Below, one piece after another: positions 1 to 4,431 of a stretch of DNA of 17,545 bases. Each line of letters starts with the position of its first letter. Position 1 is the first letter of the stretch. The stretch is from CAZJKO01 sp964546995. GTDB taxonomy: Bacteria > Bacillota_I > Bacilli_A > RF39 > UBA660. The DNA lies in the NCBI GenBank assembly GCA_964546995.1, contig CAZJKO010000020.1:1-17545 (forward strand), read 5' to 3'. Under the pieces are notes generated by a model, which was given only the letters and a program-made list of their open reading frames with translations, searched no databases and was not told where the DNA came from. The translations under genes were made by a program, and so were the position numbers.

Positions 1-428
1 CCACCCATCGCATGCCCTTTAAAGTGAGATAACATTAACATAGAATCATAACTAGCAATGTGACTACCCACGTAGTTTACTCCGTTCAGATGATGTCCCC
101 CTTCAAAGTGAAGTTCCATTTCTCCTTCTTCGTCCATGATGTCGCAAGGGGCAACATCCATAAAACCATGATCCCTGATTGCTTGCCAGTGGCTTTTTGC
201 ATCAAAACGTTTTCCTCGATATGCCGTACAACATTCTACAATAGTGCCATTTAACTTTTGAACGAGAGGTTTGATCAATGTTGGATTTAAGAAGTGATGT
301 CCCCCTGGTTCTCCTGTCGAAATTTTTATAGCTGTCTTCCCTTTTAAGTTGCATCCTAGTGCTTTATAAACTTTCATCAAACCTTCTTCGGTTATGTTTT
401 TGGTATAATAAATTTTTGCTTTTTCCAT
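1..428 (-). CDS. DUF362 domain protein, N-terminal part (cut by window edge)
   Basis: The first 142 codons of a minus-strand gene that runs off the left edge. The start is the ATG at 428-426, preceded by a GGAGGG ribosome binding site. Visible motifs are an early ISTGEPGG segment (about residues 36-43), a CC pair near residues 66-67, and SHFKGHAMGG at the very end. The last matches the conserved S-H-x-K-G-H block of DUF362 proteins, which usually continues into GGALKN and, in many members, a ferredoxin-like iron-sulfur domain. The function of DUF362 is not firmly established; an iron-sulfur or redox role is inferred from family members. Whether ferredoxin cysteines follow cannot be seen here. 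A SigA-like promoter lies just upstream. Confidence 0.85.
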   Translation of the reverse strand, partial: MEKAKIYYTKNITEEGLMKVYKALGCNLKGKTAIKISTGEPGGHHFLNPTLIKPLVQKLNGTIVECCTAYRGKRFDAKSHWQAIRDHGFMDVAPCDIMDEEGEMELHFEGGHHLNGVNYVGSHIASYDSMLMLSHFKGHAMG

Positions 429-463
429 CGTTTTCCCTCCATTATGTTTTTTACTTCTTTTTT

Positions 464-492
464 ATTGTAACATAAAAACGACTTTTTGATAA
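464..492 (-). promoter_or_regulatory. SigA-like promoter of the DUF362 gene
   Basis: On the minus strand, TTATCA (492-487), a 17-nt spacer and TACAAT (469-464), with TG one base upstream of the -10 (extended -10). The predicted start near 457 gives a leader of about 30 nt. The stretch closely resembles the antisense-RNA promoter at 1105-1133: both share CGTTTTTATGTTA in the spacer and -10 region. Confidence 0.6.
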
Positions 493-500
493 TTCGTTTA

Positions 501-815
501 TTATCTAATATTTTTTTGCTCATTAAAATTATTCTTTGAACTATCTAAACCCATTTCTCCGGTAGCTACAACTTTATCATCTTCTGCTAATATGTATAAA
601 GAATCTGCATCTTGTAACTTTGTATATAATGGATGAATTCCAATACCTGAATAAAATTTAGAATTATTTTTTGAAATGATGGAATTAATATGCATATGAG
701 AATCTATTGTCGTACTATCACCTACTTCCATAATTAAGTATATTGATTTAGTCAATGTACAAGTATGTTTACTAAATTGGCATAATTTAGTATAAATGTA
801 TTGTTCCAAGAACAA
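501..815 (-). pseudogene. TatD-family hydrolase remnant
   Basis: A 104-codon frame carrying three TatD landmarks in the right order: the metal-binding DSHMHIN (the D-x-H-x-H motif), GIGIHP, and VVATGEMGLD, which matches the V-A-I-G-E-I-G-L-D block. TatD enzymes are metal-dependent DNases or deacylases of about 255 residues. Here only about 17 residues separate HMH from GIHP, where intact members have roughly 50, and the frame stops soon after GLD, so the later metal ligands are missing. No ribosome binding site stands before the first ATG, and the sequence before DSHMH is not TatD-like. I read this as a decayed copy with an internal deletion and a lost C-terminal half. A short functional derivative is possible but unlikely. 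Confidence 0.65.
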
Positions 816-829
816 ACGTTTGCTATAAT
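801..829 (+). promoter_or_regulatory. Extended -10 promoter of the small membrane peptide gene
   Basis: TTGTTC (801-806), 17-nt spacer, TATAAT (824-829), with TGC immediately before the -10. The -35 matches only 3 of 6 consensus bases, but the -10 is perfect and extended. The predicted start is near 836, giving a leader of about 70 nt. A LexA-like box occupies the spacer. Confidence 0.65.
809..822. promoter_or_regulatory. LexA-like operator inside the small-peptide promoter
   Basis: AGAACAAACGTTTG fits the Gram-positive LexA/DinR consensus CGAACRNRYGTTYC at every position except the first and the last. It contains the perfect palindrome CAAACGTTTG (813-822) and sits between -35 and -10, where bound repressor would block RNA polymerase. 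A second inverted repeat, TTGTTC/GAACAA (801-806 and 810-815), overlaps it. Binding is inferred from sequence alone. Confidence 0.4.
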
Positions 830-866
830 ATTTTTTGGATACATTTGAAATATATCAGGTGCTTTC

Positions 867-896
867 CCTTTCGATTATCTTTTGATAAAAGAAAGG
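867..896 (+). promoter_or_regulatory. 5' UTR hairpin covering part of the Shine-Dalgarno
   Basis: CCTTTC (867-872) pairs with GAAAGG (891-896), and TTATC (875-879) pairs with GATAA (884-888) around a TTTT loop, with a 2x2 internal loop between the two stems. GAAAGG is the first half of the GAAAGGTGGTGG ribosome binding site of the peptide at 908, so the fold would damp translation. Translation-limiting 5' structures are typical of type I toxin mRNAs. Confidence 0.5.
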
Positions 897-907
897 TGGT
901 GGTATTT

Positions 908-985
908 ATGACTAAAAGAGAAATTTCTTTTTATTTCATTATATTACTCCTATTCTTAGTTGTAATCATTTTACTTCTAAAATAG
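908..985 (+). CDS. 25-residue single-span membrane peptide (candidate type I toxin)
   Basis: A complete 25-codon ORF with a strong AGGTGG ribosome binding site 8 nt before the ATG. It starts MTKRE, continues with an uninterrupted hydrophobic stretch of about 19 residues (I, L, F, V, Y), and ends in a lysine. This is a single membrane span with a charged N-terminus and a one-residue tail. It has its own promoter, a 5' hairpin, and a 3' UTR facing a convergent antisense unit, and the stop codon abuts the antisense terminator. Layout and peptide type match type I toxins such as TxpA, BsrG, Fst or TisB, although I see no clear sequence homology to any of them. Alternatives are a small regulatory membrane peptide or a chance ORF; the matched promoter, ribosome binding site and terminator argue against chance. 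Confidence 0.6.
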   Translation: MTKREISFYFIILLLFLVVIILLLK

Positions 986-1024
986 CAAAAGCATCTGACT
1001 TCAACATTCGTTGATTTCAGATGC
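979..1024 (-). terminator. Terminator of the antisense RNA
   Basis: GCATCTGA (991-998) pairs perfectly with TCAGATGC (1017-1024), with a further inner stem TCAAC/GTTGA. On the minus strand it is followed by TTTTGCTATTTT. On the plus strand no U-tract follows, so the peptide mRNA should read through it. Confidence 0.55.
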
Positions 1025-1098
1025 ACTCCATTTAAGGGATTACATCTGATTCTCTCAATCAAATGTATCCTTTTTTATTTTATGCAAGTTTCCTTGAC
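980..1098 (-). ncRNA. Candidate antisense (antitoxin) RNA
   Basis: The near-consensus minus-strand promoter at 1105-1133 predicts a start near 1098. Transcription then passes through the complement of the hairpins at 1041-1067 and 991-1024; the second is followed on this strand by TTTTGCTATTTT, a plausible intrinsic terminator ending near 980. The product would be about 118 nt, without an obvious ORF, and fully complementary to the 3' UTR of the 25-residue peptide mRNA. TxpA/RatA and BsrG/SR4 show this same 3'-overlapping arrangement. Not proven without transcript data. Confidence 0.5.
1037..1080 (+). terminator. Terminator of the small-peptide mRNA
   Basis: TACATCTGAT (1041-1050) pairs with ATCAAATGTA (1058-1067) with one mismatch, extended by GGA/TCC across a bulged T, and is followed by TTTTTTATTTT. 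CATCTGA here repeats CATCTGA of the preceding hairpin (992-998), so the two convergent transcripts share direct repeats. Confidence 0.65.
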
Positions 1099-1104
1099 AT
1101 ATCC

Positions 1105-1133
1105 ATAATAACATAAAAACGCGCTTTTATCAA
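1105..1133 (-). promoter_or_regulatory. Promoter of the candidate antisense RNA
   Basis: On the minus strand, TTGATA (1133-1128), 17-nt spacer, TATTAT (1110-1105), with TG one base before the -10. Each hexamer matches consensus at 5 of 6 bases. It points toward the 3' end of the small-peptide gene and has no gene of its own strand before 815. Its -35 lies partly in the loop of the tRNA-Glu terminator. Confidence 0.6.
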
Positions 1134-1139
1134 GTGCGT
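1115..1139 (-). terminator. Terminator of tRNA-Glu
   Basis: On the minus strand ACGCACTT (1139-1132) faces AAGCGCGT (1126-1119) with one A-C mismatch, a 5-nt loop and a following TTTTTA. It is 13 nt past the tRNA 3' end and overlaps the antisense-RNA promoter. Confidence 0.5.
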
Positions 1140-1151
1140 TTATTATCAACC

Positions 1152-1226
1152 TGGTAGTCTATACGGGAATTGAACCCGTGATTCCACCTTGAGAGGGTGG
1201 CGTCTTAACCGCTTGACTAATAGACC
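1152..1226 (-). tRNA. tRNA-Glu (anticodon CTC)
   Basis: 75 nt including an encoded CCA. Acceptor GGTCTAT pairs with ATAGACT (one G-U at the first pair) and the discriminator is A. D arm GTC/GAC; anticodon stem CCACC/GGTGG with loop CTCTCAA (anticodon CTC, reads GAG); T arm ACGGG/CCCGT with TTCAATT. It lies 49 nt after the gltX stop on the same strand and has its own promoter. Confidence 0.93.
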
Positions 1227-1229
1227 ATG

Positions 1230-1253
1230 AGATAATGTTTTTTAACATTATCT
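1230..1253 (-). other. Perfect 10-bp hairpin just before tRNA-Glu
   Basis: AGATAATGTT and AACATTATCT pair perfectly around a 4-nt loop. It ends 3 nt before the mature tRNA 5' end and lacks a U-tract on the minus strand, so it is more likely a precursor leader structure or processing guide than a gltX terminator. Confidence 0.45.
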
Positions 1254-1282
1254 ATTTTATCATAAGTCGGTTATTTATTCAA
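1254..1282 (-). promoter_or_regulatory. Promoter of tRNA-Glu, overlapping the gltX stop
   Basis: On the minus strand TTGAAT (1282-1277), 17-nt spacer, TAAAAT (1259-1254), with TG one base upstream of the -10. The -35 uses the last gltX codons and stop. Confidence 0.5.
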
Positions 1283-2924
1283 CAAAATTTGCATCTTTTT
1301 TAAAGAAGTCAAGTCGTTCTTCCACTCGCTTCTTCCCTAATATTTTTAAAATATTATAAATATTTGGGGTATTGGTTCTTCCGGTTACAATCATTCGAAG
1401 TTTGGTACAAACATCGCCAAAATGTCCTAAATAAGCTTCTTTATTTTCTTTATACTTTTTTACACTGTCGGCATAGTTATATTTTAGGGCATGTTCTTTT
1501 AATTTTCTCATCCATTCTTCTTCGCTATCTTGTTCGTTATAACAAGTTGTGATGTACTCTTCGATTAAAACAAGATCCTCTTTCGTCAGTTCAACATTTT
1601 GATAGGGATGTTCTTTCATAAACAAGCTATCAAAGAAGTAGGAAAATTCTTCCTTTACATCTTTATATTTGGCAATATCCCTTCTTGGTCTTGGTCCTTC
1701 TCTTTCGATATTTAGAAAAGCGATGGTTTGGTCCCGGTTCGTTTTTAATAAGCTACTGAATTCACGATCATAGATATCGTAGTAACTTACGATTTCATCA
1801 TAGAGGTCCTCGGCCTTTTTTAGACTAAAATACGTTTTGGAAATGTTTTCTAGTTTTGCTAAATCAAAGAGGCTTCCCCCACTAGCCATTTTTGAAAATT
1901 GGAAAGTAAAGTGATCGATGTTACTATCCTTGGTTTCCGTATACCACTCTTCGAAATTCGAATTTAGAATTGTGGCCAGATAGAGTTTTACAGCTAAGAT
2001 GGGATAGCCTTCTTCGAAATAGAATTTTAGGGAACATTCTTTATCGTAACGTTTGCTTAATTTTCTAATGGAAGTACCTTCTTTTTTTTGAAGAGGGGCA
2101 AGATGGGCATACTTTGGTGGTTGTTTTCCCAAGTGTGAAAATAGTTCTAAATGAACAGGAAGAGACGGAAGCCATTCATCGCCTCTCACGACTAAATTCG
2201 TATGCATTAAATAATCATCGACAACATGGGCAAAATGATACGTTGGTAAGCCATCTTGTTTTAATAAGACAATATCCATGTCGTTTTCTGGAAAAGTCAT
2301 CGTTCCTTTGATACTGTCTTCTACTTTTATTTTATTTTGAAACGATCCTGTCGATTTGAGACGGAGGACATAGGGAGTATTGCGTTCTAATTTACTTTTG
2401 ATTTCTTCTAGTGTAAGGCTACGACATCTCGCAAATTCTTTATAGTATCCCGTTCGTTCTTTGTTTTGTTCTTGGTTTCTTCTTTGTTCATCCAAGTCTT
2501 CTTTGGTACAAAAGCAAGGGTATGCTAGACCTTTTTCTACTAGATATTTAGCAAAGGTGTGATAGATTTCTTTTCGTTCTGATTGGATGTATGGACCATA
2601 TTCTCCCCCAAGTTTATTTGGTCCTTCGAAGGGTTCGATTTGAAACTGTTCTAAGTCAGAGAGGATCGCTTCGATCCCATGTTCTACTTCCCTTTTGTGA
2701 TCTGTATCTTCGATTCTCAGAAAAAAGATACCGCCTGTTTGTTTTGCTAGTTGTTGAGATAAAAACGCGGCATACAAACTTCCCATGTGGACAAATCCTG
2801 TCGGACTGGGAGCAAAACGTGTGACAAAGGCGTCATCTGGTAACCTTCGTTTTGGATACTTCGTTTCATAGTATTCTATATTTTTATCGATATGGGGAAA
2901 TAAAAGTTCAGCTAATTCTTTCAT
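1275..2924 (-). CDS. gltX: Glutamyl-tRNA synthetase (class I)
   Basis: Attaches glutamate to tRNA-Glu, and to tRNA-Gln when the enzyme is non-discriminating. The class I signatures are FAPSPTGFVHMG (residues 37-48, the HIGH motif as HMG) and KLSKR (288-292, the KMSKS motif). FLRIEDTDHKR at 68-78 is the glutamate/ATP-site block, and LVVRGDEW near 244-251 the conserved R-G-x-E region. It has 549 residues, longer than a typical 470-490-residue GluRS, and resembles the longer GluRS type of clostridia and relatives. The ATG at 2924 is preferred over an in-frame ATG 24 nt upstream because TAGGAGG precedes it and the upstream one falls in a terminator hairpin. It sits between tRNA-Gln and tRNA-Glu, two likely substrates. 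Identity is firm; tRNA specificity is inferred. Confidence 0.95.
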   Translation of the reverse strand: MKELAELLFPHIDKNIEYYETKYPKRRLPDDAFVTRFAPSPTGFVHMGSLYAAFLSQQLAKQTGGIFFLRIEDTDHKREVEHGIEAILSDLEQFQIEPFEGPNKLGGEYGPYIQSERKEIYHTFAKYLVEKGLAYPCFCTKEDLDEQRRNQEQNKERTGYYKEFARCRSLTLEEIKSKLERNTPYVLRLKSTGSFQNKIKVEDSIKGTMTFPENDMDIVLLKQDGLPTYHFAHVVDDYLMHTNLVVRGDEWLPSLPVHLELFSHLGKQPPKYAHLAPLQKKEGTSIRKLSKRYDKECSLKFYFEEGYPILAVKLYLATILNSNFEEWYTETKDSNIDHFTFQFSKMASGGSLFDLAKLENISKTYFSLKKAEDLYDEIVSYYDIYDREFSSLLKTNRDQTIAFLNIEREGPRPRRDIAKYKDVKEEFSYFFDSLFMKEHPYQNVELTKEDLVLIEEYITTCYNEQDSEEEWMRKLKEHALKYNYADSVKKYKENKEAYLGHFGDVCTKLRMIVTGRTNTPNIYNILKILGKKRVEERLDFFKKDANFVE

Positions 2925-2937
2925 ACAGCCTCCTATT

Positions 2938-2963
2938 AAAAAAATCATCTACAAAGAGATGAT
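2938..2963 (-). terminator. Weak terminator or attenuator between tRNA-Gln and gltX
   Basis: On the minus strand ATCATCT/AGATGAT form a 7-bp stem with loop CTTTGT followed by TTTTTT. It begins 11 nt after the tRNA-Gln CCA and ends just before the gltX ribosome binding site. The stem has only two G-C pairs, so read-through into gltX is plausible; no separate gltX promoter is visible. Confidence 0.6.
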
Positions 2964-2973
2964 AAATTTTTAG

Positions 2974-3049
2974 TGGTTGCCCTGGTTAGATTCGAACTAA
3001 CGGAATGATGCGGTCAGAGCGCATTGCCTTACCACTTGGCTACAGGGCA
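2974..3049 (-). tRNA. tRNA-Gln (anticodon CTG)
   Basis: 76 nt including an encoded CCA. Acceptor TGCCCTG/CAGGGCA; D arm with GCC/GGC; anticodon stem ATGCG/CGCAT with loop CTCTGAC (anticodon CTG, reads CAG); T arm TTAG/CTAA with TTCGAAT. The U1-A72 end is typical of bacterial tRNA-Gln. It is the first gene of a unit that leads into gltX. Confidence 0.94.
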
Positions 3050-3061
3050 ATAAACAATATT

Positions 3062-3090
3062 ATCTTATCGCGTTTTGATTGATTATGCAA
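3062..3090 (-). promoter_or_regulatory. Promoter of tRNA-Gln (and probably gltX)
   Basis: On the minus strand TTGCAT (3090-3085), 17-nt spacer, TAAGAT (3067-3062). The predicted start is about 6 nt before the tRNA. Confidence 0.6.
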
Positions 3091-3232
3091 GTATTTTCAT
3101 AACATCTATTTTCGTATCCCATTTCGCTATTTGGAGTAGTTGCCTTTACTAACTGATTTATCCTCTGACAAATTTGTCGTGCTTTCTTTATATTAGATAA
3201 AATTTTGGCAATTTGCAATATGAAATGAGCAC
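3091..3232. other. Gene-free stretch between tRNA promoter and tRNA-Met terminator
   Basis: I see no supported gene here. It contains the perfect 12-bp palindrome GACAAATTTGTC (3167-3178), and a minus-strand open frame (3060-3239, 59 codons) without a start codon or ribosome binding site. Confidence 0.4.
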
Positions 3233-3262
3233 AAAAAAACTAATCCGTATCATGGATTAGTT
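3233..3262 (-). terminator. Terminator downstream of tRNA-Met
   Basis: A perfect 9-bp stem, AACTAATCC/GGATTAGTT, with loop ATGATAC on the minus strand, followed by a run of T. A second perfect 8-bp hairpin, CTCGAACT/AGTTCGAG (3273-3294), stands between it and the tRNA, giving two hairpins in tandem. Confidence 0.8.
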
Positions 3263-3305
3263 ATTTATCAAACTCGAACTATAAAAAGTTCGAGCATAAT
3301 TCTCT

Positions 3306-3382
3306 TGGTAGCGACGGAGGGGGTCGAACCCACGACCTTTCGGGTATGAACCGAACGCTCTAGCCAACTGAGCTACATCGCC
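3306..3382 (-). tRNA. tRNA-Met, elongator (anticodon CAT)
   Basis: 77 nt including CCA. Anticodon stem TTCGG/CCGAA with loop TTCATAC; T arm GTGGG/CCCCC region with TTCGACC. It closely follows the Bacillus-type elongator tRNA-Met pattern (GTAGCTCAGTTGGCTAGAGC), so initiator and tRNA-Ile2 readings are unlikely. It lacks the unpaired first base of initiators. Confidence 0.92.
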
Positions 3383-3408
3383 AAGCAAATACAAATAAAT
3401 GCATATTA

Positions 3409-3437
3409 ACTATATCAAATATTCTATCATCAAGCAA
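3409..3437 (-). promoter_or_regulatory. Promoter of tRNA-Met
   Basis: On the minus strand TTGCTT (3437-3432), 17-nt spacer, TATAGT (3414-3409), with TG one base before the -10. Confidence 0.55.
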
Positions 3438-3467
3438 GCCTTTATTTGCATTTTTTTCATTTTACTT

Positions 3468-4352
3468 TTATTTTTCGAATTCCAAAATGATCTGATAGAT
3501 CGATAAAATGGCTTCCTGTGAATCTTTGTCGTTAGTATACTCTTCGATCATCTTTTTTATCGTATCTTCCTCTTTGCTTTTCTTTTTTGTATCCATCTGT
3601 TTGTGATAACTTTTTTCTAATTTAGCAATGGCAAGATCGATACTTTTTTCATCACTCAATTCTTTTTTACTTTTGATTTGCATAATGCCGGAAGGGTACG
3701 CTTTTTTATTGATTTTTCTTTTTAATGTAAACCAATATCGAAACGTGCTCGGTACTACGCTATTTTGGTAAATCATGATCGCATAGACTAATGGTTTAAA
3801 AAAATCTTTTTTGATCGGATTGGTGACGTTTTTAGAAAACTGGTTTTTACGTCTTGCATATTCCATGACGACGTACTCTTTTTTACGCCTTTCTTTCGTT
3901 TCTTCCTTTTGCTTAGGAATCGTGATTCGATCTTTCAATACGTAAAATAGTAGTAATAACACAAGAAACCAAAGTTCTGTTTTACACTCAGCTGCCTTTG
4001 GAAAGATGGTATCCACTTTTGAAATATAACTTTGATAGATTAAAAAGCTCAAGCCGAACGAACAGAGAAATTCGACTCCAAATTCTTTGTAGTCAAAGCG
4101 TATCCCCTTCTTTAACATATACTTTTGATATCCATAATTTATCACAAAATAGCATCCGACTAATAGATAATTTTGTTCTAGTAGAAACTCTAGATGCAAG
4201 CTAGATACCAAACCACTATATAGTAGGAGGAATAAATTAGGAGTGATCATTTTAAATAACGGTGAGAGTTCTTTTTTCTTTTCTAAGATATGAATTGTTT
4301 CAAATAATAACAATCCTCCTAAGACATAACTTAATATCCATGGTATAAACAT
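3468..4352 (-). CDS. Membrane protein of unknown function with a lysozyme-like C-terminal segment
   Basis: 294 residues; family not recognised. About four hydrophobic segments are visible in the N-terminal half (near residues 3-20, 36-53, 60-74 and 92-108), and a fifth near 127-141 with WFLVLLLLFYVL. A strongly charged linker follows (KQKEETKERRKKE), then a soluble C-terminal half. That half contains FRYWFTLKRK and, near residue 221, YPSGIMQIKSKK; the S-G-I-M-Q-I part resembles the S-G-x-M-Q block of lytic transglycosylases. The expected catalytic Glu is not seen where YAIMIYQNS occurs, so activity is doubtful. The ATG at 4352 has an AAGGAAGGG ribosome binding site that lies inside a strong hairpin. 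It follows the dehydrogenase gene on the same strand. Confidence 0.75.
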   Translation of the reverse strand: MFIPWILSYVLGGLLLFETIHILEKKKELSPLFKMITPNLFLLLYSGLVSSLHLEFLLEQNYLLVGCYFVINYGYQKYMLKKGIRFDYKEFGVEFLCSFGLSFLIYQSYISKVDTIFPKAAECKTELWFLVLLLLFYVLKDRITIPKQKEETKERRKKEYVVMEYARRKNQFSKNVTNPIKKDFFKPLVYAIMIYQNSVVPSTFRYWFTLKRKINKKAYPSGIMQIKSKKELSDEKSIDLAIAKLEKSYHKQMDTKKKSKEEDTIKKMIEEYTNDKDSQEAILSIYQIILEFEK

Positions 4353-4358
4353 ACTTAT

Positions 4359-4395
4359 CCCTTCCTTTTTGAGTTATCTTAACGCAAAGGAAGGG
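4359..4395 (-). promoter_or_regulatory. Ribosome-binding-site-sequestering hairpin
   Basis: On the minus strand CCCTTCC pairs with GGAAGGG, then TTTG/CAAA and GTTA/TAAC continue the stem to a 3-nt AGA loop, interrupted by one mismatch and a 2-nt bulge. The 3' arm is the Shine-Dalgarno of the membrane protein that starts at 4352. No U-tract follows on this strand, so it is not a terminator of the upstream dehydrogenase gene. Confidence 0.6.
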
Positions 4396-4431
4396 TTTTG
4401 TCAATTCGACATCTCTTTCTCTTTATCCCAT

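Noticed and set aside
60..254. Plus-strand 64-codon ORF and many other long opposite-strand frames
   Set aside because: They lie antisense to clear genes, lack ribosome binding sites and show no recognisable protein features.
991..1067. CATCTGA repeats considered as a CRISPR or other repeat array
   Set aside because: Only two short copies, each part of a hairpin; no regular repeat-spacer pattern.
1037..1080. Possible attenuator or T-box-like element near the tRNA and gltX genes
   Set aside because: No T-box sequence, specifier loop or Stem I pattern is present, and the hairpin is on the strand opposite to gltX. It fits better as the terminator of the small-peptide mRNA.
2922..2948. Longer gltX start, 8 codons upstream
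   Set aside because: That ATG lies in the T-tract/stem of the terminator and has no ribosome binding site, while the ATG at 2924 has TAGGAGG.
3085..3146. 20-codon Cys-containing ORF (MGYENRCYENTC...) on the minus strand
   Set aside because: No ribosome binding site, and it runs through the tRNA-Gln promoter.
3273..3294. Hairpin with GTTCGA-like sequence considered as a decayed tRNA
   Set aside because: Only a T-arm-like inverted repeat is present; no acceptor, D or anticodon arms can be built around it.
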